A stretch of 62,577 nt of DNA from Rhizomucor pusillus (Eukaryota > Mucoromycota > Mucoromycetes > Mucorales > Lichtheimiaceae). A program made the translations under genes and the position numbers. The DNA lies in the NCBI GenBank assembly GCA_900175165.2, contig FWWN02000545.1, positions 1 to 62,577 on the forward strand. Reading direction: 5' to 3'. A model generated the notes under the pieces. It worked only from the letters and a program-made list of their open reading frames with translations. It had not been told where the DNA came from and did no database searches. This document shows positions 51,293-62,577 of this stretch, one piece after another (position 1 is the stretch's first letter; every line of letters starts with the position of its first letter).

Positions 51293-53419
51293 ATGGTTTC
51301 AAGCATTTCCAACTACAGTGCAATCCCTCAGAATCCCGAAGAAGCGCGGGACGTACGTGAAGCGAGACGATCACCGGTAAGAAAATACGTCACTGGCAGT
51401 GTAATGAAGTACGTGTCATTCTTTAACCCGCTACGTTCCGTATACTAGAACATAAAGCTCTTCCGAATCGGCACCGCTGTCCTGGCTTGCCTTGCCGGAA
51501 TCGCTCTTGTGGGGGCTGCGGTCGTCCTATTCACAGATCAAAAGCCGGGTATTTATGCTTATTTCTCTTGATAGACAAGTTGACAGGGAATGAACTTATA
51601 TGGTTTGTACCTTAGCAAAGCGCAACGTTATCATGATGATCAGCGACGGATTCGGACCTGCCTCGGAGACGTATGCGCGACAATACCATGGCTGGCGGCT
51701 CAACCTGCCTCCGAAATCACTGTTGCCCCTGGACAATATCCACGTTGGACACAGTCGGACGCAAAGCTCATCGAGCTTGGTAACGGATAGCGCGGCTGGC
51801 GCCACGGCATTTTCATGTGCCCACAAGAGTTACAACGGCGCCATCGGAGGTAAAGAATATGCAAATTTTGCCTCGCATGAAGATATATCATTGGCTAAGT
51901 CTATGCAAAGTGTACCCTGATAAATCGCCATGTGGTACCGTCCTCGAGGCTGCAAAGCTGCAACACGACATGATCACCGGTCTCGTCGTGACTTCACGTA
52001 TCACCCACGCAACACCTGGTGCCTTCTCTGCTCACGTCGACCATCGTGACAAGGAGAACCAAATCGCGGAGCAGCAGCTTGGATACAACCCGCTTGGCCG
52101 TGTAGTTGATTTGATGTTTGGCGGAGGTGAATGCGAATTTTTGAGTAACTTGACAGAAGGCAGCTGTCGCACGGATCAACGTGATCTCTTGTCCGACGGC
52201 GCTAGAGACTTTGGCTGGAGTTTTATCCGTTCCAAACAAGATTTTGATACCTTGGATGACTCTGTCTCCCTGCCACTGGCTGGCCTTTTTGCACCGAGTG
52301 TGAGTTAGCTCCCAGCTGCATCGAGCTAAGGGCTGTTCCATTCTAACATAGACTAACAATGATCAAATAGCACATGTCTTATGAAATCGACCGCAACGAT
52401 AAGCGCCAACCATCTCTGCGCGAAATGACTACAAAGGCGCTTTCGATCCTAAATAAGGCTTCCAAGGATGCCGACAGGGGATTCTTCCTCATGATAGAAG
52501 GTAGCAGAATAGATATGGCTGCGCACAGGTAAGAGTCCCTTTTGTTTTCAAACCATGCGCATAAATATACTGAAATATGTTACTAAGCAATGATCCTGCT
52601 GCTCATGTCCACGATATTTGGGAATATCATCAAACTGCGGAGGCGGTTTTGGAGTTTGCAAAGTCTCATCCAAACACCGTGGTTATCTCCACGAGCGACC
52701 ACGAAACAGGAGGTCTTACTGTTGGTCGCCAAGTCGGCGAAGACTATCCTGAATACAAATGGTATATCTCAATCATCAAATAAGTAAACAATTGCTGACT
52801 CGCTCCGGTTTCTAGGAACCCTATTGTAATTAGTCGAGTGCGCAACTCGACCGAAGTTTTGGCACAAGCATGGAACACTGCTCATCAAGAAAACATTGCT
52901 TCGGCAGACTTTTTGTCTAAGGTCATTATAGAGAATGGTCTCGGAATTGAGGATGCTACTGAGGAGGAGATTGAGAGACTATTATCGTGGAAGGCTGGTG
53001 AGGACAGTGTCGATGATTTCGGCTACATCTTGGCCGACATGGTGAGCCGCAGAGCATTGATCGGCGTGAGTATTTTCCGAACTCCATAGATTGCTTTTCT
53101 ATATACTCAATCACGTACATAGTGGACAACCCACGGACATACGGCCGTGGATGTCAACTTGTACGCGTATGGACCTGGCACAGAGGAACTGCATGGCAGC
53201 CACGAAAATACAGATATTGGTGATTTTATCGCCAGCTACCTTGGCCTGGATCTCGCTGCAGTCACTCGCGAATTACAGAGGTACGTTGCATTGAAAAAAT
53301 TACTAATGATCCACATCGTTTCTAATATTACATCGAACAGTGATCCCGAATTGATGACCTTTGCTGCAGAAGGTTCTCAACCAATCCCACCATCACGGCA
53401 CGAACGTTTCTATGACTAA
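51293..53419 (+). CDS. PHO8: Vacuolar alkaline phosphatase
   Basis: Zinc/magnesium-dependent phosphomonoesterase of the vacuole. Nine exons: 51293-51376, 51449-51548, 51616-51849, 51911-52299, 52371-52528, 52588-52761, 52816-53065, 53123-53280, 53341-53419; 541 residues. A short cytosolic tail precedes one membrane anchor (TAVLACLAGIALVGAAVVLF), giving type II topology as in yeast Pho8. Catalytic motifs: MISDGFGP, VTDSAAGATAFSC with the phosphorylated Ser, IEGSRIDMAAH, STSDHETGG and TTHGHTAVDV, all with metal ligands present. The gene is convergent with YPT7 (about 70 bp between stops), which in yeast is needed for vacuole fusion. Confidence 0.95.
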
Positions 53420-53490
53420 GGAAATCTTGTTTCTTTATATTTTGCAATGTGTTCCCATAGTCCAAAGTAAATGTAGCTAAAATAAATGCT

Positions 53491-54567
<1,077 letters not shown>

Positions 54568-54998
54568 ATAGCGTGCATTTCCGATACATGATATTTTACC
54601 TTGAGCAAGACTTTCTTTCTCGTAGACATTTTTCAAAGATATGGGATTGGGAACAGACAACCGATCTTTCACTCGCTCGGGAAAGCGGCGGGCTGATGCA
54701 GTTCGCGCCGTTTTTGGACCCCAGCACTTGCATTTCTACCATCTTCGTTTGGCTTATCGTCCGTGTGGTCCGCAAATGCCCATGCATAAATGAACGTTTA
54801 CTATATCATGCTTACAAACTGATCCATTGATATTGCACGAGAAATTAGGGCATATCGTATGTTGCCCGGTAGATCAGCAACTCTCCTGGGTTACATATGA
54901 TCCATGAGAAAAAAGTCGCACGACCGACCTTTTCGCATAGGGCGGCATTTGTAAATGAGATTTGGTAAGCGCCTTCTCTCTTTCCCAGATCACCGACC

Positions 54999-55268
54999 AT
55001 GTATACCCATTTGACTGCAGGCAATCCAGCGTTAGCAAACTGGCCCGCACGTCCAGCAGGAACGTCTCCGTACGGGGCAGCCGTGGACCCGTCCAAAGTG
55101 CACCCCGCATTCACACCAGCATTCCCACCCTGTCCTCCTCCTGCAACCTTCAACGCCGCTGTACATAGTCCCATTTATTACGGATATTGCAACTGTGACA
55201 GTGCGGTGCAACGGTTATCACCCGCAGAATTACGACAGAAAGTCTTGGATCAGAGGAGCAAACTGTAG
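54999..55268 (+). CDS. Possible small proline-rich protein
   Basis: A 89-codon frame, rich in proline and alanine, with YYGYCNCD and a helical, charged end (LSPAELRQKVLDQRSKL). The opposite strand is also open here (55174-54845), so composition alone may explain both. The helical end and the following T-rich stretch (possible 3' processing) make me favour the plus strand slightly. No family recognised. It would be divergent from YPT7. Confidence 0.35.
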   Translation: MYTHLTAGNPALANWPARPAGTSPYGAAVDPSKVHPAFTPAFPPCPPPATFNAAVHSPIYYGYCNCDSAVQRLSPAELRQKVLDQRSKL

Positions 55269-55550
55269 ATTTACGAGGACCTCTTTTCCTCTTTTTTTTT
55301 TTTTTTTCATCCTCTCCGCATTCAAATGTGATTGAATATGCATGATATCACCTTCAGTAATAAAGACATCGTGCGCACGATTGTTTATTCGCCGTTTATA
55401 CTCGGGAACGCATCTTTTTTATTACGTTTTTTGGAGTTTGAACAGTACTGATTAGAGTAGAAGAGAAGCCTTTTTTTTTCAGATGGTGGCTGTATTAATG
55501 GAGAATGTAGTTAACATGGTAAATTACATTATAGCTGCCTTTCTTCAATG

Positions 55551-58500
55551 TCAGGAAATAACACATTCGTCCGAGTTATTGGCTGGGCGTTTGCCTTTCT
55601 TGCGGCGTTGTTGAACAGATTTGGAAGCTTCAACGTACCCGGCAGATGCACTGTTGCAGATTTCCTTGTCTAAATCTGGTACTTGTATAATATCTTTTCC
55701 TTCTGCTACGGAGAACTGATGTCGCTGACTCATGAATCGCAACGTGTCGTAACTGCGTGTGCTGTGCGGACGACGCTGCTGACTGCTGTTTCCACTTGAA
55801 AATACTTTGGATAATTTTCTCGTTCGCTCACGCAACTGCGTTGACATTGAAGACATGGGTCGCGGCGCTCTTTCAGATACGGGTGACAAATCATCAAAGA
55901 TATCTTGTTCACTCTTGACAGATTGGACTTCATTCGATTGTTGGGAGAGTTGATCTGTTTCCTTATTCTATGTGGATGGCAAATACGGCGTGAGTTAGTA
56001 AAGTATTATTCTTTCTCTTGCTGCCCATGCTACCTGGGATGAGATGCAGCTCGTCATTGTTTTGCATTTGTCGTGACATATCAGTCCACAGTCTAGAGCA
56101 ATTGTGTTAACATGATAGGTGCTGCTTGACATGCGATCTCCGCTATCTACCTCTGCAGACAAGAGCGTTGCGCTTGATAGGAAGGCGGCATGCCTTGCAG
56201 TTAACAGCGGCTTGATTTTATACATGTTAGTATCGCAAAATTTCTATCTTGATAGTATATTTACCTTTCGCAAACGAGCCTTTTACAAAGCAATGATCCT
56301 GCATTGTTGTTCTTGACATTGTCTTCGCCTGTCGTTCTGTAAATTTGTCCATAAGAAGACTCCTTCGGTTCGCAGGGCGTGTATCGGGTTCGAGAGGAGA
56401 CTCGATTTCTTCTTGATCTTCTTCGTTACAGTGCTCTGGAATCGAGGCTGGTATATATTGGAAGCTTCTTGGTATAGACGATGAAGGCGGACGGCGCATG
56501 TCATTGCTTTCTAAATGCTTGTATGGCATTTCATTGTGGTCGTTTTCGTGAATATTAGTCGTTATCCAAGGGTGTTGTAAAAGTCGTTCAGCAGAAGGCC
56601 GATTCGCGGGCTCCTTTTGGAAGCATTGCAAAAGGAAATCATTCAAATGCTACTTATAGGTATCAGTTAAGGCTAATATCCGCGCTAAGATGTTACAAAA
56701 ATGTAATACCAGTGAAATATTTTCTGGAATTGGTGGATGCTCGTCAACCACTACTTTCCACAATGTCGTCATGGCGATTAGATCAGCGTAGGGAGGTTTT
56801 CCGGTAAGTAATTCAATAACAGTGCAGCCGAGAGACCTACAAAGCGTCAGCCAAATTGGCCAATGTATAGTCCGAGTTGTTTCAAGTACCATATATCTGA
56901 TTTAGTGCATGCTCCCTTAAGCTCAATCACCTCTGGTGCCACTATCGTTCCGATGCATTAGTCACAACGTCCTCTTAATCTTATTAGCCGCTCGATTTCT
57001 GCTTACTCCAGTTAGGTGTGCCAGCAACGAAATCGGAAGGATCATCTGTGAGCCGTAGGTTCATCGAAACGCCAAAATCTGAAAGTTTCACGTCTCCAAG
57101 CTTTGTTGTCAGGATGTTCGCTGCTTTCAGATCACAGTGTACAACATCTTTGTCGTGAAGATAGGCAAGTCCCTGCAGTATCCTATAAGAGTAGTTCGCC
57201 ACGAGGCTTTCCGGGAAACTTCCAAAAGCTCGAAGGGTGTTTAGCAACGAGCCGTTTTCAACGTATTCAAGGATAAAGTTGATGCATTCATTTTCTCGGA
57301 TAAATCCTTCATATCTGACGATATTCCGGTGCGACAGGGAGCTAAGCAATTGTGCTTCTTGCTAGAGAAGGGATTTTGGTGTCTAAAGTTGAATGGATCG
57401 GTACGATTTGAAACTTTCGTCTTACCATCACTTCATCAATCTGGTTGGATAACGATGTTTCCAGCTTGATCCTTTTGATAGCCACTATCTGACCTGTCTT
57501 TAAATTAAGAGCTCTGAATTTTACAGACAAAAGTTAATTGATCAGTAACGTAAAATGGTGCTATGCGAGAAAGAAATATACCTGTAGACAGTTCCAAATT
57601 GGCCTTTTCCAATCACATTGCCAAGTTTCTAGAATACATAACATGGTCAATATATGAAGACTCGATATGAACAGAGCAATATACCGTACATAGCGTGCTA
57701 CAACTGCGCCTTGTTCATCCAGTAGCTCCAGACGTTCGCCATTGTCTCCAGTGCTGAGTTTGCTTTTGCTGGATATTTCGAACGTTCCAGTGGATTTCCG
57801 CCGAGGTACGTATCCTGGCACGTTAAGACCGGGCGAGGGCAGATCTTTGCTATTCAACGCAGTTTGTTCATCCAAGTCCAATTGCCCGCACATATAAAAA
57901 TCATCGCTTTGCATTTTGTGCGTAGTTTCCTGTACTTCGCCGGGATCTCTTACTGCAAGCTCGCTCAACGCTGCTGTCGTGCTACATACTGGGGAAGATG
58001 CAGAAGGGTGGAAAGACTCTGCATCGAACATCGTGCTCATTCTCCGTCGCTGGCTGGATTCCAAGTGATCCGTGTTAATATTATTGCTTTGGTATCGGAC
58101 ATCGTTCTCAAAGGGAGATTCCTGGTTGGCACCCCTTTTTGCGATTTCCTTTTGAGTGTTTTTCTCTGTCCACTCCTGATATCTCATGTGAAATGGTATC
58201 TTTTGTCGTACTGGAGCTTTTTTGCGGAACGAGAAATGAGGAAGACGAGCTAGGCGAGATGTTGAGTTGTATGTTTTTTCGGGACGCTCGGGTTGATTGG
58301 CATTTTGATTAAAAGTGCTTGGAGACGAATTGCGGTGATTTTGGGCATATCGCTTCTGCTTTCGTACTTCATTGTTTGCTTCAAAGTCATTGTTGAATGA
58401 ACAAGAGATTACGTCTATCTGCGATGATGGTGACACTGATGATTTGTCTTCAGTAAACACAATGCTCTGGCGTGATTGTAGACTGTCAATGCTGAGTTCC

Positions 58501-59611
58501 GTTGTAGATGCTGTTGAGTTGCTGTAAGTCGACGTCAAGGCGATTGTGTTTCTCTTGCTTTTTTGCTTCATATATTTAGATTGCATATCATCCCATGCCA
58601 GCTGGTCGCTATCCTCGCTGATACGGTATCCTGTCTGCGCGCTGTGAAGAATGCAACCAGAATCCATCATGGGGTCTGGAGTTGTATCTTTGTCTATTTA
58701 AGATGATGGAAAGAGATAGATGCTCCTTTAATACACAACCAAACTTGCATGTAGACTCCTCCCTCTTACCATACACAGTTATTCTCCTTGCTCTGTCAAA
58801 TTTACATCCTTGTTCAAGACCCTTTTCACTTGCAGTGTTGTATACATTTTTGTGATCAGGGATATTGTGTTCCTTCTTGTGCAATGCAGCCGAATGTGCT
58901 TGCTGCTGCTCCGCCAGAATGCTTGGATGACTGTCTCTCTCAGAGTCGTAAAGATGACGCAGTGTTAGCAACGTCTCGGCCACCTGGATAGTAGTACGAT
59001 AAGTTAAGACCTTAATAACGTGATAGATTTCGGGCGAAGCAAACCTTTCCAATGTCACGGCCATCAAGAAGATCAGGTACGCCAAAGACTTGAGAATCTG
59101 CCAAGCCCGCCTATCGTCCGTTTACTCAGATGCCCTGAAAGAAATATTTAACCCTTGATTTATACGAACCTGTTGGGCGGCATTCAAGAATTGCTGAATG
59201 TTTCTAGCCTAGCCTTTTCAGTCAGCCACATCTTCCTGCAGATTTCTGCTATTTACCCAAGCTTCGGTGCTGCAATCATATTGTATATCTTGGATTGAGC
59301 CTGGTTTCAACCTATTCATTACCCTTTGTAGCATTTGTTAGTTTGGTGTTCCTTGGGACACGTTGCAGCCCAAAGTAACAACACTGCAGGGACATGTGAT
59401 CATATGTTACTAACGTGCAAAGAAACACTCCGTCCTTCAGGCTGACAGCAAGATCCGTCGTAGGTAGCTGAACCTCAAGAAGCGATTGCAGCCACTGCTT
59501 CAAACAAGCCAGATCGTGGTACTCGCTGCTTGTAAAAGGATCTTTGGACGTCGTGCTACGAGGTACAGACACAAGCTCTGCATAAAGCGCACTTGAATCT
59601 CTTTTGGACAT
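55551..59611 (-). CDS. CH domain - SIN-type protein kinase - C1 domain protein
   Basis: Fifteen exons: 59611-59415, 59323-59257, 59208-59170, 59110-59045, 58983-58770, 58693-57690, 57628-57582, 57513-57426, 57361-57007, 56941-56890, 56836-56710, 56649-56265, 56210-56151, 56092-56034, 55961-55551; 1056 residues. Residues about 28-140 form a calponin-homology domain ([49 protein letters not shown]). A disordered linker follows. The kinase (about 525-790) is closest in pattern to S. pombe Cdc7/Sep[50 protein letters not shown]. All catalytic residues are present. A C1 zinc finger (about 880-930; [26 protein letters not shown]) comes next. Probably a septation or polarity kinase. Confidence 0.85.
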
Positions 59612-59619
59612 GTCTAGTC

Positions 59620-61440
59620 TGCAAATGAAGAAAACTAGAAGCACCAGGCCACGGGGAGGGAAAAAAGCAAAGGAGAAATCGAGAAATAAAAGGGATAGAA
59701 AGTTGTGCACCTTGAGACGCGTTTTGCAATCCAAATATGTCATACTTTTGGGCACATTGTTTTTGTTACGCCTTAATGCGCTTAACTTCTCCCGCGAGCC
59801 CGCTGCCGTAGCACATTTTCCGTGTATCCATGCAGCCTTTTCGAGAGTGTAGTGATCCCCAAGTCCCGGAGATTCATAGCTACCCTATCAAGTGTATTGG
59901 AATGTAACTTTATCGAACAGCTTGCATTTTTGGCGTCTTTGTCCGAAGCGGTCGAGAATCTTCCATCATTTACATAGGATCCCCAGACTCGCGCAGCAAC
60001 TGTAGTAGATATTTCTTGTAATATTTTCTTAAAATTCAAAGTGCAGCTGCTTATTTTTGACTTTTCGGGCAACCACCGTCTATGATCGCATCACTGTAGG
60101 ACATGGCAAAAACTCTAATGAGTACATCTAAAGACAAATCGGGAAACGAAAGGCATTTTCCGAGAGACGGGCATCTAAGTACAGTGCTAGGGAGTCGATG
60201 ATTGATTTCCTCATATTCAATCGTTACTTAGGAATGCTAGATGAAAGCTTACTTCTTTTCTGTAAATTACGTTGTAGTAATTGGGGATATATGCTGAAAT
60301 AATAGAGTTCTCGAACACCCATTCTCTGGGGACGACAACAGAAGTTAACTGGTATGAAGTTAGTTATTAAAATTTAACATACGTGCATGCGACGAACACT
60401 TAATATACGACGGTGAAATAATTTGGTTATCTAGAAATCTCGCGCTCGCTCTGTGCACGTTTGATCAGTCCGAGTGCTTATATCACTTAACACCGCGAAG
60501 CGGTTTACAGTTTCTGTGACAATGAATTTTATGGTTGACTCGTGCTACTTAAATTCACATTTAGCATGGACGGATGATTCTACATGCAGAACAAGTATTC
60601 ATGAAATACAATTGCCAACAAAAAGTTCTCAAAGCACTTTGAGTATTCTGGCGTATGGTAAAGGACAAGCGGGATGCTCTCAGGTTGCAACCTGGATAGC
60701 GGGTATTGTGCGTGAAAAATGGACCTAGGACTAACAGGCAAAGCATCATCTGGAGGTTTATATAATGATGAAGTTTGCTTTGATGTACGCTTGTATCGTA
60801 TTCCTTTAAAAACCTGCATCCTACGTATTATATGCAACGAAGCGATTAGAAGAGTGCAAAAATTTATTCGTATCTATCGTCAATGAAGTGACCGAACAAA
60901 TCTATCCTAGTAACATTGCCACAACATGATGCTGAGTGATGCAGAAGAAGTACACGCCATGCTTATTTTCATCTAACTTTTTGTAGTAGTAAATGTACGG
61001 CATAGGCTTTATTTGCCAGCTGCGATCTATCCGCTGGTAGAGATGCTATGATATTTCTGCTGATCTATGGCAGGATGCATCATCCGTAGACGTAATGACA
61101 AATCTTATCTGTAATACGGCAGCGCTGCCTCAACCAAAGACATACGGTGATTCTTTAGACTTCATTGCATTGACATGTGGAAGGTAAGTCAGTTTAATAA
61201 CTTTACAATGAAACACATGACACAGACTTGTGTCATCAGCTGCTTGAGTGGTATTAGCACTTTTGTACGAAAACAGTACTAGATCCATCAATATTTACAA
61301 GTTCAATGTAATTACTACCGTAAAGAAAAATTACATTGCATCAAACGGGAGATTAGCAAACCTGCGCTTTAGCTCAGCCTTCGTATATTAGACGATGAGA
61401 TCGTCATAGGCGGCAGGCTCTTTAGCTCAAAATATGCATT
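59620..61440. other. Gene-poor region
   Basis: No convincing gene. A 96-codon minus-strand frame (60072-59782) looks like chance or a relic; it has no start context, introns or motifs. AT-rich scraps elsewhere hold nothing recognised. Confidence 0.4.
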
Positions 61441-61461
61441 GTACAGTGCTTCCAACAAGCA

Positions 61462-61600
61462 ATGTCGCGGACAGTTAAAATTGATGTCGTTGACCAATCA
61501 AGATTGATGTCGTTCGCTGGTCAAAATCAATTTCGCGTTTTCAGAAATGGAAGTCGTATTTTTAGAAACCATGTCGCGTGCTTTTGAAAAACGATGTCGT
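61462..61600 (+). repeat. Phased TGTCG array, seven units of about 22 bp
   Basis: The trinucleotide TCG, mostly within ATGTCGT or ATGTCGC, recurs at 61465, 61487, 61510, 61533, 61554, 61574 and 61597, spacing 22, 23, 23, 21, 20 and 23 bp, that is two DNA turns. Units share a preceding A/T-rich segment such as AAAATTG or TTTTGAAAA. It ends just before the degenerate transposase gene and may be its subterminal binding-site array. Confidence 0.6.
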
Positions 61601-61633
61601 ATCACCATGATTTCTTGGCATTCAAAAGTATAA

Positions 61634-62577
61634 ATGAAAGACCTTCTCTTCTTCTGGGTATGTTTTCAATTCTTTACAATTTTTTTATTTGAAGATGGGC
61701 ATGGAAATGACGTTGATGAGAAAGGCGGTCCTGAGCCTATGGAGTACATCGTTGATCAGGATGAATTTGTTGTTGAGGCACTTGCAACTCATAGTGAATG
61801 TTTGGGGAATGCGACCTCTAGTGAATCTTCACCGGCTTACTCAATGTTGATGGAAAAGCCAAAGATGAAGATATACGTATGAAGGAGGCCAACATAAAAC
61901 GTGATTATGTGCGCTATACCATTCAGGATAAGGTTCGATTTTGCGATCTGAAGATTGAGAAGTGTATGAGCGCATCAGCTGCAGCGAAGTAGATGGGAAT
62001 TCATATTCGAACTGCACAGAGATGGGCTAAGAAGTACAACATGTGTCCTGATAGCATTTTTGAGACTTGTAAACAAGTTGGTCGTAAGTGTATCTTGAGC
62101 GAAGAGCATAAAACGGCTGTTATCAACTTCATTGATGCCAATCCCTCTACTGCTGTCGTTGAAGTGACTGAGCATTTATTGAACAGATTCAATGATTTTA
62201 AAGTTTCACGTAGCACGGTTTATAATTTCATGAGAAGCGAATGCAATCTTTCGTTGAAAGAAAGCTGACTTTCATTCTATCGAAAGAAACAGTCCAACAA
62301 AGATTGAGGAGCGATGCAATTGGGTTCGTAAAATGGGAAAATACAGACATGAATTTTCTGACGAATTGCGTGTTTCTTGACGAGTCTGCTTTTGATGTCA
62401 ACATGAAACGGTCAAGAGCTTGGTCCAAAAAGGTACGCGTGCTATTGTTACTCGACCTACAACGAGAGCAAACACAACGTCTATATTGGGCGCTATCTCT
62501 GCCGCAGGTTTGATTGCGGTTGGTGTAAAAAAGCCAAGACCTGCGAAGAAGAGAAAGGCCGGAGGATACATAAGCTC
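61634..62577 (+). mobile_element. Degenerate Tc1/mariner-IS630 type transposase, cut by the right edge
   Basis: DNA transposon coding region with lesions. An acidic N-terminal part (61634-61882) loses frame near 61860; the next segment meets an in-frame TAG at 61990 just before a helix-turn-helix (MGIHIRTAQRWAKKY; SRSTVYNFMRSECNLSLK). Frame is lost again near 62260 and near 62430. The catalytic region FLDESAFDVNMKRSRAWSKK (first Asp of the DDE triad) and TRPTTRANTTSILGAISA is typical of the family. The C-terminus and right end lie outside the window. It cannot make a working enzyme as it stands. Confidence 0.75.

Noticed and set aside
54845..55174. 109-codon minus-strand frame opposite the small proline-rich frame
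   Set aside because: Both strands are open because of GC-rich composition; the minus product lacks a coding-like C-terminus. Not fully excluded.
58609..59085. Unspliced 158-codon frame with a hydrophobic start (LIFLMAVTL)
   Set aside because: The hydrophobic part is the wrong frame of the CH-domain exon; splicing yields [15 protein letters not shown] instead.
59782..60072. 96-codon minus-strand frame
   Set aside because: No start context, splice partner or motif; most likely chance or a relic.
61462..61600. CRISPR-like array
   Set aside because: The units are only about 22 bp, degenerate and without distinct spacers, and the genome is eukaryotic.

Overview
The window is eukaryotic nuclear DNA, almost certainly from a filamentous fungus and most likely an early-diverging one (Mucoromycota, Mucorales-like). 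The reasons are dense protein genes split by many short introns (mostly about 45-80 nt, GT-AG with CTAAC/CTGAC-like branch sites), clear orthologues of yeast housekeeping genes, an ADAM metalloprotease (rare in fungi outside early-diverging groups and a few others), and degenerate repeat genes of a type I associate with Mucorales genomes. All gene models were spliced by hand: reading frame, splice signals and family alignment had to agree. No expression data or database search was available.

Layout. 1-5.6 kb is repeat-rich: a broken multicopy-type gene at the left edge, a second decayed gene, a 132-bp palindromic repeat and an intact tRNA-Arg(ACG). 5.8-13.9 kb holds a minus-strand run: a PY-motif membrane protein, glutathione reductase, signal peptidase subunit SPC2, the SPRY-domain Rsp5 adaptor SSH4/EAR1, and SRP54. 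14.9-18.7 kb has a small orphan gene and a 14-exon MFS sugar transporter. 19.3-26.8 kb has an F-box/LRR protein, an ATG14-like PI3-kinase subunit, an SKT5/CHS4-like Sel1-repeat protein and an acidic membrane protein. 27.0-33.3 kb has prephenate dehydrogenase TYR1, a small orphan and the ADAM protease. 33.5-41.0 kb has mitochondrial GrpE (MGE1), a coiled-coil orphan, TSR1 and PIG-M/GPI14. 41.4-49.2 kb has an arrestin-fold protein, mitoribosomal mS35, a GH17 glucanase, ribosomal protein eS21 and the myotubularin YMR1. 49.4-51.0 kb is a decayed non-LTR retrotransposon. 51.3-59.6 kb has alkaline phosphatase PHO8, the Rab7 GTPase YPT7, a doubtful small gene and a large kinase. 59.6-62.6 kb is gene-poor and ends in a broken Tc1/mariner-IS630 transposon.

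Themes. Several genes act on the ER-to-vacuole route: SRP54 and SPC2 at ER entry, PIG-M for GPI anchors, SSH4 for ubiquitin sorting, ATG14 and YMR1 making and removing PI3P signals, YPT7 for vacuole fusion and PHO8 as vacuolar cargo. SKT5/CHS4 and the GH17 enzyme concern the cell wall. I see this as ordinary scattered gene order, not a functional cluster.

The most unusual items are a protein joining a calponin-homology domain, a SIN-type (Cdc7/SepH) kinase and a C1 zinc finger; a seven-copy, roughly 22-bp phased TGTCG array beside the right-edge transposon; and two well supported GC-AG introns (a third possible) with identical GCAAGT donors. I found no CRISPR array, operon or virus.
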